Notes: generated by a model not told the origin, from the letters alone. DNA of 64,000 nt from Acetivibrio mesophilus (GCF_004102745.1 NZ_RLII01000003.1:62001-126000); one strand, 5' to 3'. Counted from the first letter of the stretch, positions 1-10,859 are shown. Program-made: numbers and translations.

Positions 1-697
1 GATTAATCCCAACATCAATCACCACTGCACCAGGTTTTACGCTGCTTCCTTTGATAAATTCCGGTTTTCCAACGGCCACAACAAGTATATCGGCTCTTTT
101 GCATACTTCCTCAATATCTGCTGTCCTGGAATGACACACAGTCACAGTACCATTTTTTGACAATAAAAGCATAGCCATGGGCTTTCCGACAATATTGCTT
201 CTTCCCACAACAACGCATTCCTTGCCGGAAATATCAATACCGCTCTCCTTTATCAGTTCCATTATACCTGCAGGTGTACACGGAAGAAAATCAGGATTTC
301 CGGTCATAAGCTTTCCGACATTTACCGGGTGAAAAGCATCTACATCCTTTGATGGATCTATAGCAAAAATAACCTTTTCCTCATCAATATGCTTCGGCAG
401 CGGCAATTGAACAAGTATTCCACTAACCTTTTCATCTTTGTTCAACTTATGTATAAGGTCAATCAATGCTTCCTCACTCGTATTTTCATCAAGTGCATAT
501 TCAAAGGATTCCATTCCTATCTCAGCACAAGCCTTCTTCTTTGAATTAACATACACCCTTGATGCCGGATCATTGCCTACGATTATTACAGCCAATCCCG
601 GATTAATATTGCTCTTTTTCAACTCATCGACCTCAAGTTTTAGCTCTTCCTTTATTTTTGTTGACAATTCTTTGCCGTTTAATACTTTTGCCTCCAT
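1..697 (-). CDS. folD: Bifunctional methylene-THF dehydrogenase/cyclohydrolase FolD (partial)
   Basis: Cytosolic enzyme of one-carbon metabolism that interconverts 5,10-methylene-THF, 5,10-methenyl-THF and 10-formyl-THF. The visible 232 residues start with MEAKVLNGKELS and carry family landmarks: a GNDPASRVYV stretch near residue 40 with the catalytic Tyr and the downstream Lys of the YxxxK-type active site, the GILVQLPLP motif near 85, and the GRSNIVGKP NADP-binding loop near 165. The ATG at 697 follows a GGAAAGG ribosome binding site. The 3' end (about 50 residues by comparison with the usual 280-290) lies outside the window. Identity is secure from motifs; nothing looks broken in the part seen. 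Confidence 0.95.
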   Translation of the reverse strand, partial: MEAKVLNGKELSTKIKEELKLEVDELKKSNINPGLAVIIVGNDPASRVYVNSKKKACAEIGMESFEYALDENTSEEALIDLIHKLNKDEKVSGILVQLPLPKHIDEEKVIFAIDPSKDVDAFHPVNVGKLMTGNPDFLPCTPAGIMELIKESGIDISGKECVVVGRSNIVGKPMAMLLLSKNGTVTVCHSRTADIEEVCKRADILVVAVGKPEFIKGSSVKPGAVVIDVGIN

Positions 698-804
698 TTC
701 AACCAACCTTTCCAAAACAATTTGTTATTAAAATAGCTTTCGCCAGATTTCATTCAACTTTATAATTTTATTTTATTCTTATTAACTTGTCAATTTCTTT
801 CAGC

Positions 805-2745
805 TTATCTTGAATTCTTCCTTCTACTCTTTCCGGCATTTTTTGATTTGATTTTTGCGATACCTTTTCTTTGGGCTTTACCTTTTGCCAAATTGTCCTT
901 TGAGGAATTTCTCAAGGGCTTTATTAGGCATTTCTTGCCGTATCCGATTAAATCCTCTCTGTGGGCAAGTTTAAGCGCCTCATAGACCAGCTTGTAATTC
1001 TCCTTCTTTCGAAACTGCAAAAGAGCCCTTTGCATTGCCTTTTCCTTTGCCGTCTTTGGAACATGTACTCTTTTCATTGTCCTTGGGTCTAATTCCGTAT
1101 AAAACATACAGGTGGATAATGTCCCGGGAGTAGGATAAAAATCCTGCACCTGCTGGGGCGTATAGTTCATATCCCTGATATATTCCGCAAGCTCTATAGC
1201 TGCATTAAGGTCACTTCCCGGATGGCTGGAAATCATATAAGGGACAAGATATTGTTCTTTCCCTATTTTTTTGTTTATCTCATAAAACTTTTTGACAAAT
1301 CTGTCATATACCTTTCTCTGAGGCTTCCCCATCTTTTCAAGTACACGATCCACCACATGCTCCGGTGCCACCTTTAACTGCCCGCTTACATGATGCTCGC
1401 AAAGCTCAGCAAAGAAGTCGTCATTTTTATCCAGCATCAGATAATCATATCTTATACCCGAACGTATAAAAACCTTTTTTATTTCCGGTATTTCCCGAAG
1501 CTTTCTTAGAAGCTCCAGATACTCGCTGTGATCCACCTCAAGGTTTTTACAGGGTTGGGGATGAAGGCATTGCCTTTTTTTGCACACCCCGGAAGACTCC
1601 TGTTTTTTGCAGGCTTTGTTTCTAAAGTTGGCCGTAGGCCCCCCCACATCATGAATATAGCCCTTAAATCCCGGAAGCCATGTAATCTTTCGAGCCTCAT
1701 TAATTATTGAAGCCTGACTGCGCCTCTGGATTATCCTACCCTGATGATAATTCAATGCACAAAAGGAGCAACCGCCATAACAGCCTCTGTGGCTCGTTAT
1801 ACTAAACTCCACCTCTTCTATCGCAGGTACGCCCCCTTCCTTCTCATAGGAAGGATGATAGGTCCTCTCATAGGGAAGAGAATATATCCTATCCATTTCC
1901 TTTTCCGAAAGAGGATAAATCGGTGGATTCTGAACCACAAACCTGTCACCGTGCTGCTGTATCAAAGTACTTCCATTGTAGGCATCCTGCTCACTATATT
2001 GAGTCATAAAAGCCTCGGCATATTTTCTTTTGTTCCGGGACACCTCTTCAAATGACGGCAACACAATATAGTCTTTCTTTGGCATATCATGTTCTTCCCC
2101 ATCAATAAACTGTCTTAATTTCTCGTTCATGTCCTCCTTCTTTGTCAAAAAGGCTGTGCCCCTTACATTTTGAATCTTATTTACTGCCACTCCCATGGAA
2201 AGATAACGGGCAATCTCCAGTATCGGTTTTTCCCCCATTCCATAAATTAAAAGGTCTGCCTTCGAATCAACCAGAATAGATCGTCTGACCCTGTCATCCC
2301 AATAATCATAGTGGGCAAATCTCCTCAAGCTTGCCTCAATTCCCCCAATAATCACTGGCACATCCTTAAAAAGCTCCCGGGCCTTATTGGTATATACAAT
2401 TACTGCTCTATCCGGCCGTCTATGACTCTTTCCTCCTGGAGTATAAGAATCCTCGCTTCTCGGCTTTTTGCTTGCAGTATAATGATTTACCATGGAGTCT
2501 ATTACTCCCGAGGATACAAGTACCGCCAACCGGGGTTTTCCCAATGCCAGAAAGTCATCATCTCTTCTCCAGTCAGGCTGGGCAACAATTCCAACTCTAT
2601 AGCCTTCACTCTCTAAAATTCTTGTTATTATTGCATGTCCAAAGCTGGGATGATCCACATATGCATCACCGCTGATATAAAGGAAATCCAGCTCATCCCA
2701 GCCCCTATTATTCATATCTTCCCTTGTCACAGGTAAAAAAGCCAT
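805..2745 (-). CDS. YgiQ family radical SAM protein
   Basis: A 646-residue protein of the YgiQ/UPF0313 family. The radical SAM cluster motif CxxxCxxC is visible at about residues 321-328 (GCYGGCSFC), preceded by an N-terminal domain of about 300 residues typical of the family, and the C-terminus is a Lys/Arg-rich tail. Substrate and reaction are unknown for the family, so the call is to family level only. The ATG is preceded by TAGGAGTGGAGCA. It lies 23 bases downstream of ftsK on the same strand and may be co-transcribed with it. The basic tail (last 35 residues) suggests nucleic acid contact, but this is inference. Confidence 0.9.
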   Translation of the reverse strand: MAFLPVTREDMNNRGWDELDFLYISGDAYVDHPSFGHAIITRILESEGYRVGIVAQPDWRRDDDFLALGKPRLAVLVSSGVIDSMVNHYTASKKPRSEDSYTPGGKSHRRPDRAVIVYTNKARELFKDVPVIIGGIEASLRRFAHYDYWDDRVRRSILVDSKADLLIYGMGEKPILEIARYLSMGVAVNKIQNVRGTAFLTKKEDMNEKLRQFIDGEEHDMPKKDYIVLPSFEEVSRNKRKYAEAFMTQYSEQDAYNGSTLIQQHGDRFVVQNPPIYPLSEKEMDRIYSLPYERTYHPSYEKEGGVPAIEEVEFSITSHRGCYGGCSFCALNYHQGRIIQRRSQASIINEARKITWLPGFKGYIHDVGGPTANFRNKACKKQESSGVCKKRQCLHPQPCKNLEVDHSEYLELLRKLREIPEIKKVFIRSGIRYDYLMLDKNDDFFAELCEHHVSGQLKVAPEHVVDRVLEKMGKPQRKVYDRFVKKFYEINKKIGKEQYLVPYMISSHPGSDLNAAIELAEYIRDMNYTPQQVQDFYPTPGTLSTCMFYTELDPRTMKRVHVPKTAKEKAMQRALLQFRKKENYKLVYEALKLAHREDLIGYGKKCLIKPLRNSSKDNLAKGKAQRKGIAKIKSKNAGKSRRKNSR

Positions 2746-2768
2746 TGCTCCACTCCTAAATTATCGTA

Positions 2769-5174
2769 CTACTCTCCACTTTTCATATTCATTTCTTGCA
2801 GCTGCTGTTTGGTTATAAGCACCTGTCTTGGCTTGCTTCCTTCAAAACGGCCGACAATTCCCCGGGCCTCCATCTGGTCAACTATCCTTGCCGCTCTGGC
2901 ATATCCCACCTTGAACTTTCTCTGTATCAGGGATACCGATGCCTGCCCGGCGTCAACCACAAGCTCTATTGCCTGAGGCAGAAGCTCGTCATTGTCTCCG
3001 GGATCACTGTCCCGGCTTTCCTTTTCACTGTTTATCTCATCGATAATACTCTCATTATACTCTACATTTCCCTGGGATTTTATATACTCCACAACCCTCT
3101 CAACCTCGCCATCGGACACAAAAGCCCCCTTAACTCTTATAGGCTTTGACTCCCCTACAGGATAAAAGAGCATATCTCCCTTGCCAAGGAGCTTTTCTGC
3201 ACCGGCCATGTCGATTATGGTCCTAGAATCCACTTGAGAGGACACTGAAAAGGCAATTCTTGAAGGTATGTTTGCCTTGATTACACCGGTAATTACATCC
3301 ACCGACGGTCTCTGGGTGGCTATTACAAGATGCATGCCTGCTGCCCTCGCCATCTGTGCAAGTCTGCAAATGGCATCCTCAACATCGTTTGGGGCAACCA
3401 TCATCAAATCTGCCAGCTCATCGATTATTATAACAATATGGGGCAGAAGTTCAGTCTCGCCGTTCTTAGCAAGCATAGCATTATATCCCTTCATGTCTCT
3501 GACACCCTTGTCCGCAAATAACTTGTACCTATTTACCATTTCCTGCACGGCCCAGTTCAACGCTCCTGCGGCCTTCTTCGGATCTGTCACAACAGGTATT
3601 AGGAGATGAGGAATTCCGTTATAAATACCAAGTTCAACCACTTTTGGGTCTACCATTAAAAGTTTTACCTCATTGGGTGAAGCTTTGAACAGTAGGCTTA
3701 CAATAAGGCTGTTGATGCACACGCTCTTTCCCGATCCGGTGGCCCCGGCCACAAGAAGGTGGGGCATCTTGGCAATATCTGCCACCATATTCTGCCCCGA
3801 TATATCCTTTCCCAAGGCAAAGGCAAGCTTTGAGTTATATTCCTTAAACTCCTTGGAATCCAAAACATCCTTTAAAAATACCGGCACCACTTCTTTGTTC
3901 GGAACCTCAATACCAACTGCAGCCTTACCCGGAATAGGAGCCTCTATTCTGACTCCCGATGCCGCAAGATTTAAGGATATGTCATCGGAAAGGCTTACAA
4001 TTTTGCTGACCTTGACACCGGGACTGGGCTGAAGCTCATAGCGGGTAACAGCAGGCCCCATACTTACATTTACAACCTTTGCATCCACACCGAAGCTTTT
4101 GAGGGTTTCCTCAAGCTTTTTTGCCCCTTTTAAGGCAGTGCTTCTATAGTTTTCCGCATTTCCCGGACCTGTCTTGTTATCATCCAAAAGCTTGATGTGG
4201 GGATACCTGTATTCCACATTAACCTGGGGCTTTGATGAAATCTCTCTATTGACACTATCCGCAATCTCTTCAACCTTAGCAGCAGACATATCATTTTTCT
4301 TCAGATCCTGCACAATAAAGTCCACTTCATCGGTTTCGGCCTTGGTTTCATTAAGAATTACAACTTCAGCGTTATCATCGGCATTTTTCAAAGGACTAGC
4401 CTCTGTCGCCGCTTTGGTGTTTGTGCTGTCCTTAGCAGCCTTCTTTTCTTTAAAATTCAGAATCTTAGGAAGCTTTTTCCCATTCATCACAATATCAATG
4501 TCGGGATCTGCTTCACTCTCGGGCTCATCCTCTTCCCTCAGCTTCTCCTTAAGATCGCTTCCCGTTACCCTAAGACTGTTCTCAACCTTTGCAGTTATTG
4601 TCGTCACGTCATTCTTTATTCTCAGGATTACTCCTGCTATCGATATATCCGTGATGATAATAATATCAATTAATGCAATGGTGGTAAGAATGATTATTGT
4701 CCCAAGGTTTTTAAACATCAGCAAGAAGGGTATGCTGATAATTCCTCCCAGTATACCCCCGCCCTGCATGGCAACTCCATCATTGTAGAACTTTTTGATG
4801 CATTCAATAATTCCTTTGTTAACATAATCCTGTTCATTATAGAATAATGTCTGCAACATCGCAGTCAATATAAGTACAAGAACAAATAAATATGCAATTT
4901 TCGAATTTATTTTCTGACTGTTCTTCTTAAATATCACAAGTATCGAATAGAATATTATAAACGGAGGCACAACATACCCGGGCCAGCCCATAAGTCCCAA
5001 AATTAGACTCTTGATAAACGTACCGAATATGCCTATCGAATCCTCCATAAAAAGTCCGAACAACGCCAGCACTCCCAATGCCAGCATTATAATTCCAATT
5101 ATTTCATTATTATATTTTCCAATACCGCTTTTCTTTTTGGTATATTTCTTCTTTTGTGTTTTCCTTGCTTTCAA
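2769..5174 (-). CDS. ftsK: DNA translocase FtsK/SpoIIIE
   Basis: Membrane-anchored hexameric DNA pump that moves chromosome ends through the division or sporulation septum. The 801-residue protein shows hydrophobic N-terminal membrane segments (about residues 25-190), an acidic/Lys-rich linker (about 210-330), the motor domain with Walker A GATGSGKS at about 473-480 and Walker B IIIDELADLMM, an RQP-type ATQRPSVDVITG motif, and a C-terminal winged-helix gamma domain (about 735-795) for KOPS/SRS reading. The start is TTG at 5174 behind GGGGGTGT. The upstream tepA-ylzJ pair matches the order seen around spoIIIE in Bacillus, so a SpoIIIE role in sporulation is likely; vegetative FtsK function cannot be separated by sequence. 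Confidence 0.95.
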   Translation of the reverse strand: MKARKTQKKKYTKKKSGIGKYNNEIIGIIMLALGVLALFGLFMEDSIGIFGTFIKSLILGLMGWPGYVVPPFIIFYSILVIFKKNSQKINSKIAYLFVLVLILTAMLQTLFYNEQDYVNKGIIECIKKFYNDGVAMQGGGILGGIISIPFLLMFKNLGTIIILTTIALIDIIIITDISIAGVILRIKNDVTTITAKVENSLRVTGSDLKEKLREEDEPESEADPDIDIVMNGKKLPKILNFKEKKAAKDSTNTKAATEASPLKNADDNAEVVILNETKAETDEVDFIVQDLKKNDMSAAKVEEIADSVNREISSKPQVNVEYRYPHIKLLDDNKTGPGNAENYRSTALKGAKKLEETLKSFGVDAKVVNVSMGPAVTRYELQPSPGVKVSKIVSLSDDISLNLAASGVRIEAPIPGKAAVGIEVPNKEVVPVFLKDVLDSKEFKEYNSKLAFALGKDISGQNMVADIAKMPHLLVAGATGSGKSVCINSLIVSLLFKASPNEVKLLMVDPKVVELGIYNGIPHLLIPVVTDPKKAAGALNWAVQEMVNRYKLFADKGVRDMKGYNAMLAKNGETELLPHIVIIIDELADLMMVAPNDVEDAICRLAQMARAAGMHLVIATQRPSVDVITGVIKANIPSRIAFSVSSQVDSRTIIDMAGAEKLLGKGDMLFYPVGESKPIRVKGAFVSDGEVERVVEYIKSQGNVEYNESIIDEINSEKESRDSDPGDNDELLPQAIELVVDAGQASVSLIQRKFKVGYARAARIVDQMEARGIVGRFEGSKPRQVLITKQQLQEMNMKSGE

Positions 5175-5276
5175 TTTGACACCCCCACAAATTACACATC
5201 TTTAGCTGTCAGCTGAAATAAACAAGCTATACTTAATATAACATAACCCACGCTATGCTGCAAACAAATAAAAGCT

Positions 5277-5495
5277 TTAAAACGTTCCGGAAATTATATT
5301 TCCGGGCATCAGCTCCGGCTTCAAAAAAGCCTTTGGAGAAGTACTGATAACCCTGTTTATCACATATCTGTTGTTTGAAAGAGGCGTAACAACAATCCTC
5401 TCTCCGGAATAATTCATCTCAATATAGCTTTGATTTTCTGACCAGCTGAAGTTCTCAAATACAACTTCCGGTGGCACTATTGAATACAATATCAT
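5277..5495 (-). CDS. YlzJ-like protein
   Basis: A 72-residue protein beginning [14 protein letters not shown], which is the hallmark opening of the YlzJ-like family of spore-formers. No catalytic motif or membrane segment is visible and the function is unknown. Its ATG overlaps the end of tepA by 4 bases (ATGA-type junction), so the two are translationally coupled, and the next gene is ftsK/spoIIIE. The same tepA-ylzJ-spoIIIE order is known from Bacillus subtilis, which supports the assignment. Confidence 0.85.
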   Translation of the reverse strand: MILYSIVPPEVVFENFSWSENQSYIEMNYSGERIVVTPLSNNRYVINRVISTSPKAFLKPELMPGNIISGTF

Positions 5496-6268
5496 TGCAA
5501 TTCCTCCTGAACCTGATCTGCTCCTGAAGAAATATTACTACCAGCCTTTTTCTTCTCCTCTATCAGTTCATACAGCTTATTTAATGCATCTTGTAGACCT
5601 CCTGCTTCATCAATAAGCCCATGCTGAACAGCTTCATCCCCAAACAATATGGTACCCACATCATTGGCCAACTCTCCAGTCTTTAGCATAAGCTTTCGGA
5701 AATTATCCTTTGATATCTTTGAATTCTTGGTCACAAACTGCACCACTCTTTCCTGCATTCGATCAAAATATTCGTACGTTTGCGGTACTCCAATTACCAT
5801 CCCGTTTAGTCTTATGGGATGTATTGTCATTGTCGCCGATGGAGCAATAAAGGAGTACATGGTTGATACTGCCATAGGTACGCCTATACTGTGTCCCCCA
5901 CCCAACACAAGAGAAACCGTTGGCTTTGACATGCTGGCAATCATTTCAGCTATAGCAAGTCCAGCCTCCACATCCCCTCCGACGGTGTTCAAGATAAGCA
6001 ACAATCCGTCAATTTCTTCGCTCTCTTCAATCGCCACAAGCTGTGGTATCACATGCTCATATTTTGTTGTCTTATTCTGAGGCGGAAGCACCATATGACC
6101 CTCTATCTGCCCTATAACCGTAAGGCAGTGAATATTTCCCTTGGAGGTTGATATAGAAGTCTTTCCCAATTCCTTTATTTCTTCAATGTCAGTTCTTTTT
6201 TCACTCCCGGTATTAACAGCTTCATCAACTGAAGTACTACCAAACGTAACTTTATTTTCCTTTGTCAA
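5492..6268 (-). CDS. tepA: ClpP-family serine protease TepA (YmfB)
   Basis: A 258-residue member of the ClpP/crotonase fold described in Bacillus as translocation-enhancing protein TepA. The catalytic Ser is in [11 protein letters not shown] at about residue 124, followed by a candidate catalytic His in TMTIHPIRL at about 148; [10 protein letters not shown] near 93 is the typical oxyanion-side loop. No signal peptide is visible, so the protein is cytosolic. Translation starts at TTG 6268 after a GGATGTGGTGA stretch. It is the first gene of tepA-ylzJ-ftsK and is separated from the upstream pilus locus by a terminator. Substrates are unknown. Confidence 0.88.
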   Translation of the reverse strand: MTKENKVTFGSTSVDEAVNTGSEKRTDIEEIKELGKTSISTSKGNIHCLTVIGQIEGHMVLPPQNKTTKYEHVIPQLVAIEESEEIDGLLLILNTVGGDVEAGLAIAEMIASMSKPTVSLVLGGGHSIGVPMAVSTMYSFIAPSATMTIHPIRLNGMVIGVPQTYEYFDRMQERVVQFVTKNSKISKDNFRKLMLKTGELANDVGTILFGDEAVQHGLIDEAGGLQDALNKLYELIEEKKKAGSNISSGADQVQEELQ

Positions 6269-6341
6269 ATCACCACATCCTTAGTATGTATAAAGTAATA
6301 CTATTAGTATTATTTTTAACACAAAAAATATTACATCCAAT

Positions 6342-6380
6342 AAAAAAGTCCTGCATATGTTTTCATGCAGAACTTTTTTT
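6342..6380 (-). terminator. Rho-independent terminator closing the pilus operon
   Basis: An inverted repeat (GTTCTGCATG with TATGCAGGAC, one mismatch) with a short A-rich loop is followed on the minus strand by seven or more T residues. It lies just downstream of the lipoprotein gene ending at 6410 and separates the pilus genes from tepA. The run of A on the other side means it could also stop plus-strand transcription. Confidence 0.85.
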
Positions 6381-6409
6381 AATAAATTAATAATAATATT
6401 CAGAAATGA

Positions 6410-7699
6410 TTATTTAAGATCAATATCGTCTTTTTTCGTCTCCGTATCCTTTTTCTCTTCCTTATTTTCCTTTGGCTTTTCATCATTCTTTTGGTAGAAT
6501 TCATTAAGTTTGATTCCATCAATCATAAGCTTACCGTTTTTATCCTTTAGCGTAACGGTATAATCATATTTATACACTGTCTTATTGCCTATCATTCCAT
6601 TTGCCTTTACTACGGAAGCATCAAAGGATACAAAATATACCTTATTCTTTTGGGTATAGCCCGGATGCTGGGTCACTTTAATATTGTCAAAACTATCTAT
6701 TCTGTCCATATTAACCTGCAGCGGGAAGGACATAATATTGAATTTCTGCGTGTAATTCGCATCGGTGAACAGTATTTCACTACCATTTACCTTGTTTATT
6801 TCCAGCCCACTCAAAAACTCCATAAATCCTGAATATCCTTTATACCATTCAGCTCTCAAAAGAGACATTCTTTCCTTATCCAGCAACAATAAATTATTAA
6901 AGAACTGTTCTAGCAATGCCTTTTCATTGTCATATTGCTGTTTTTGCTCAGGAATATTGACATCAAGAAATTCTCTCTTATCGACAAATTCATTGTTCAG
7001 TTTTGAAATTCTCTTTGAAAGTGGGGATTTATAGTCGGCTTCCCTCTGGGTAAGCACCTTGTAGCTATCTCCGTCCTTTACAATCTCCACATCATATTTT
7101 GCCGTCACTTTTATATAATCATAATCTTCTTCGGCAACTACCTTCTCGACACCGTTTTCCTTAATCTTTTCATAGGCATTGGTCTCATTATTTATGTCAT
7201 AATATTTGATGAACAAACTATTTGGCAACCCTTTGGCCTTAAGACCTACTTTTACATAATAAAGATAAGCATCACCGTTTTTACCTATAAAAGTTGATTC
7301 AATAATTGGTTTATTATCAGCATCTTTAAGTATTTCATAATTTAACATTGACATTCCGTTGACTTCAACAATTCTTGGAAGATGAATACCAATTTCAGGA
7401 TTCTTGTTTCCCTCTTTAACAGTTCGCTGCGCTATATAACTGCTAATACTTGAAGGAATTTCACCTGTAAGGAGGTTCTTTGCATAGCTCTCTACAGTCT
7501 GCCCAAACAAAGCACCAAAGTACTCTGTCATAAACTCCTGAACCTTTTTATCTTCCTCAGCACTTGTATCCGGTGTCTCAATCTTAGGCGGCTCGGGATC
7601 GGTAGCCGGCGGTTTGTTAAACAACACCGAACATCCTGTGCTAAAAATTGTCGCTGCAATTAGAGTTGAAACAGTCAATATCTTCAATTTTTTATTCAT
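6410..7699 (-). CDS. Lipoprotein at the end of the pilus locus
   Basis: A 429-residue protein of unknown function. It starts MNKKLKILTVSTL and has a lipobox ending in FSTGC, so it should be diacylated on Cys near residue 22 and anchored outside the cytoplasmic membrane. A Pro/Glu-rich spacer follows, then a beta-rich body, and a C-terminal charged tail of Lys/Glu repeats (last 30 residues). The chosen ATG at 7699 follows GGGGTGGAG; an upstream in-frame GTG at 7708 has no good binding site. It is 20 bases from the giant PilX-like gene, so an envelope or assembly role for the pilus is inferred from context. Confidence 0.75.
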   Translation of the reverse strand: MNKKLKILTVSTLIAATIFSTGCSVLFNKPPATDPEPPKIETPDTSAEEDKKVQEFMTEYFGALFGQTVESYAKNLLTGEIPSSISSYIAQRTVKEGNKNPEIGIHLPRIVEVNGMSMLNYEILKDADNKPIIESTFIGKNGDAYLYYVKVGLKAKGLPNSLFIKYYDINNETNAYEKIKENGVEKVVAEEDYDYIKVTAKYDVEIVKDGDSYKVLTQREADYKSPLSKRISKLNNEFVDKREFLDVNIPEQKQQYDNEKALLEQFFNNLLLLDKERMSLLRAEWYKGYSGFMEFLSGLEINKVNGSEILFTDANYTQKFNIMSFPLQVNMDRIDSFDNIKVTQHPGYTQKNKVYFVSFDASVVKANGMIGNKTVYKYDYTVTLKDKNGKLMIDGIKLNEFYQKNDEKPKENKEEKKDTETKKDDIDLK

Positions 7700-7719
7700 A
7701 AGCTCCACCCCATAATTTT

Positions 7720-10221
7720 TTAAAATATATTATATAAATAAATATCGTGTTCTGCAAATTTATCAAGGAGATTATTTCTGGCTGCCCTATTTAAATAAGG
7801 GCTACCACTTGGATCTTTCTCTAAGACATCAGCTTCAGTTGTGAGTCCTAGATAGAAATCAACTTTTACATTACCTGCAGCACTTGTTGCCGGCACAATC
7901 TTGACTCCTGCATATCTTCCCCGGTCAAGATCTCTCGCCTGGGAAGTATCTCTATCAAGTCGGGTAAGTTTCGGTTGGTATTCTCCTCCTGACCAAGTAC
8001 CGCCTCCACCGCTGATTATTGCTCCTCTTATGTCAGCACCACCATGTAATGTAACCGAACCAGCTGTAAGTATTATACCGTTGAATACACCGTCTATAAC
8101 CAAATCAATCTTTGGGTCTTCATTAAACACCAAGAAGTATTCTGTGTCACTTACAAAGTCTCCCCCTGATCTACTGGCTGCACATTCAGTATATATATCC
8201 GGATAAAAATAAGATAAATTATATTCACCTTCTGAAAGGCTCGGATTTACTTTAATATAATACTCATTATCTCCATACGCACTAAATTTGCTCTTGGCCT
8301 TCTCTATCAGCTTGCTTATGCCATGTTCTCCGGAAATATCCCATTCGCTTCCGCTAGAAGGATATTTTCTGTTTGCAAGCAATTGGGTATAATCCAATAA
8401 ATTATTCTTAATATTGTCCGGATCTCCAATTACCCCTGAAGTGTCCAGCTTGGAAAAAACCTTATGTGTATAAGAAGCATCACCAATTGCCGGAACATCA
8501 TCCCAAAGACCACTGTCAAACTTTAAACCAATTAAATTTCCAAAGTCATCTTTTTTATAAATGTTATCAATTGCAAATTTATCACTTTTGACATAGCTAA
8601 TTGCCTTTGTCCCAACAGCACCATACTCAGCTAAAGGCGCAGCATAATAACCCCAGTTTGCGGCTATCTCATATGACCACGCTCCAGAAACTGACGTAGG
8701 GGCGGTAATCCCTGTCGGAAGTTTATTTCTACCCCATACAGCTCTTATACTATCTATAAAATCACCAAGAACATAATCAGACAACCCTCCGCCGGTTTCA
8801 ATATCACCGATACCATTCACCGGTTCTCTACTAGGCCAAAGCTGAAACAAATTAAAACGTCCACCAAGATCGCTTGATAGAGTATCAAGCTTCTTTCTTA
8901 ACTCTTTATGGTATTTATCAGGATCACTTATATCACCTTCACTCCATGGATACATCTTGTAAAATGGTATCCTTATACCACTGCTAGTATCTTCATACCA
9001 GAACACAGACGCATCCTCCAAGAGTCCTGTGAAAATACCATCGTCATCTACTCTGAAGGTTCCTCCCGGAATTATGACATCACCATTTACAGCTATTGTA
9101 GACATTAACGATTTATCGGATAACATATTATGTACTGGAGCACTACTTATAATTGCACTTAAGTCATCATGATTTCTACTCGCAAAATTGTGGGATAAGC
9201 CTATAGCGCTCCCATTTATCGCAATTATTGATTCCTCTCCATTCATTTCAATATCATCAAAGGTATATGCATTTCTAAAAACCGATATTATATTATTATT
9301 TCCAAAAACCTGTATACATTGGGCTACTGCATCGCGATATACGTTTATCTGACTTCTATCTTCAAATTCAATTGACTCTGAAACACCTCTGTACGGTCCT
9401 GTTCTAATAAATGCCCTTGAGTAAGCATTTCCCCTGACATCCATACGTGCACCGTGCATTGCCATTATTCCACCGTAATAGAACTGCTCGGGCCAAAGAG
9501 TATCTTTTGGGAATGTACCGAAAGCCGATACATCTCCTTTAATATCTGCACTGAAATTATTTACACCTGCATTTGCTATAACATATCCCTCATTATCGTA
9601 ATTTCTTGTGCTTATATACAAGTCACCTGCTGTAGCTATAGCAAAGGACAGCTTAAACTCATTTTGAACAACCTCGAATATAAAATCTTTCTCGGCATAT
9701 AAAGGCTGCAGTGTGTTACCATAAGGATTATCAGGGTTATCAAATGAAGCTTCCGCTTGAATTCCAAGCTTAACCTTTACCTTTTTTCCTCCTGACAAAA
9801 ACTGCGGAGCACCTATCATTTCTATCGACTTCAGTTTAATTTCCGAGTAATCATCTCCTGACAGACCCGCAACTGTTGACGCTTTTGAAGCAACATCTAT
9901 ATACTCGGTATCATTCAATTTCAGTTTTACTTTGTCAAGAATTTTCTGAACATAGGTATCAACATTAGCAGCAGTCACTTCATCAGGAAAATCAGCACCA
10001 ATATCTACATCTTCCGATTCCTTTTGTACTATGTTAAACCATTTTTCTATGGCAGATTGACCAGCAAAATATGTAAGCTTGATATTATTCTGGCGTTTAG
10101 ATAATGTCAATCCCTGGAGAGCAGAACTCAAAAGAATCACAGAAAGGGTCGTAAGAATTGCAGTAATAATTATTACTGTTATAAGTGCAGCTCCTTGTTC
10201 TTTTCTAATTAGCCTAAACAT
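7720..10221 (-). CDS. Giant PilX-like minor prepilin, possible tip protein
   Basis: An 833-residue protein with a prepilin-like N-terminus: KEQGAALITV followed by about 20 hydrophobic residues. The residue five after the processing Gly is Thr, not Glu, as in PilX_N and GspK type subunits that sit at the pilus tip. The rest is a large extracellular domain with many short Gly/Asn/Ile-rich strands (for example around residues 200-330 and 730-760, VTLHGGADIRGAII) that look like a beta-solenoid. Most minor prepilins are 150-300 residues, so the size is striking. It lies in the pilus operon between a PulG/PilV-like prepilin and a lipoprotein. Tip adhesin function is inference. Confidence 0.75.
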   Translation of the reverse strand: MFRLIRKEQGAALITVIIITAILTTLSVILLSSALQGLTLSKRQNNIKLTYFAGQSAIEKWFNIVQKESEDVDIGADFPDEVTAANVDTYVQKILDKVKLKLNDTEYIDVASKASTVAGLSGDDYSEIKLKSIEMIGAPQFLSGGKKVKVKLGIQAEASFDNPDNPYGNTLQPLYAEKDFIFEVVQNEFKLSFAIATAGDLYISTRNYDNEGYVIANAGVNNFSADIKGDVSAFGTFPKDTLWPEQFYYGGIMAMHGARMDVRGNAYSRAFIRTGPYRGVSESIEFEDRSQINVYRDAVAQCIQVFGNNNIISVFRNAYTFDDIEMNGEESIIAINGSAIGLSHNFASRNHDDLSAIISSAPVHNMLSDKSLMSTIAVNGDVIIPGGTFRVDDDGIFTGLLEDASVFWYEDTSSGIRIPFYKMYPWSEGDISDPDKYHKELRKKLDTLSSDLGGRFNLFQLWPSREPVNGIGDIETGGGLSDYVLGDFIDSIRAVWGRNKLPTGITAPTSVSGAWSYEIAANWGYYAAPLAEYGAVGTKAISYVKSDKFAIDNIYKKDDFGNLIGLKFDSGLWDDVPAIGDASYTHKVFSKLDTSGVIGDPDNIKNNLLDYTQLLANRKYPSSGSEWDISGEHGISKLIEKAKSKFSAYGDNEYYIKVNPSLSEGEYNLSYFYPDIYTECAASRSGGDFVSDTEYFLVFNEDPKIDLVIDGVFNGIILTAGSVTLHGGADIRGAIISGGGGTWSGGEYQPKLTRLDRDTSQARDLDRGRYAGVKIVPATSAAGNVKVDFYLGLTTEADVLEKDPSGSPYLNRAARNNLLDKFAEHDIYLYNIF

Positions 10222-10293
10222 ATTCCAACACCCCCGTTACAAAAAAATCATATATTTAAACATATACTATGTTATTGACGGTTTTATGGCGTG

Positions 10294-10815
10294 CTAAAGC
10301 GTAGTATTTACGTTAGCACCAATTTTGAAAGTATTTAATGTTTCTATATTGCCCTTGGCATTTTTGGCTAAAATCTTAACAATTACATGGTAGGTATATG
10401 GATATTCTGAATCATAACAACTACTATGCATATAACTTACAGTATAAAAATATTCCTCATTCCTAGCACCGGAAGAGTAAACTACAGCAAGGTTTGGGGA
10501 ACTCTTTTCCACATCAGGAGTTGATTTTGCCCCAGTAATAAACGGCCTTATAAACCATTCTGTCTCTGTTGGTGTAGGTTCAAGCAGCATAAGAGGATAA
10601 TTCTCCTGAAGCAAAGCCTCCGATACCTGATCTTTGACTACCTCACTGACTGCATTTACCTTTGTCTGTTGCTCAATAAGCTTAGACACTCTTAATGTGC
10701 TCATAAATCCCATTGTTATCGGGACAACTAAAATTCCCAACAAAGCCAGTGCTATAACAAGCTCCATAAGAGTCATACCTTTATTGTTATTCAATTTAGT
10801 GAATAATCTAATCAT
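10294..10815 (-). CDS. Minor prepilin (PilV/PulG-like)
   Basis: A 173-residue prepilin with the class III signal NNKGMTLMELVIALALLGIL: cleavage after Gly, Met1-Thr2 and the conserved Glu at mature position 5. The hydrophobic N-terminal helix is followed by a globular domain of about 130 residues. The ATG follows ATAGGGTGATAG. It sits between the PilO-like gene and the giant PilX-like gene and is expected to be processed by a prepilin peptidase encoded elsewhere. Confidence 0.85.
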   Translation of the reverse strand: MIRLFTKLNNNKGMTLMELVIALALLGILVVPITMGFMSTLRVSKLIEQQTKVNAVSEVVKDQVSEALLQENYPLMLLEPTPTETEWFIRPFITGAKSTPDVEKSSPNLAVVYSSGARNEEYFYTVSYMHSSCYDSEYPYTYHVIVKILAKNAKGNIETLNTFKIGANVNTTL

Positions 10816-10859
10816 AATCTATCACCCTATATGCCCTAACCCATTTTGTTCTCTATTGA

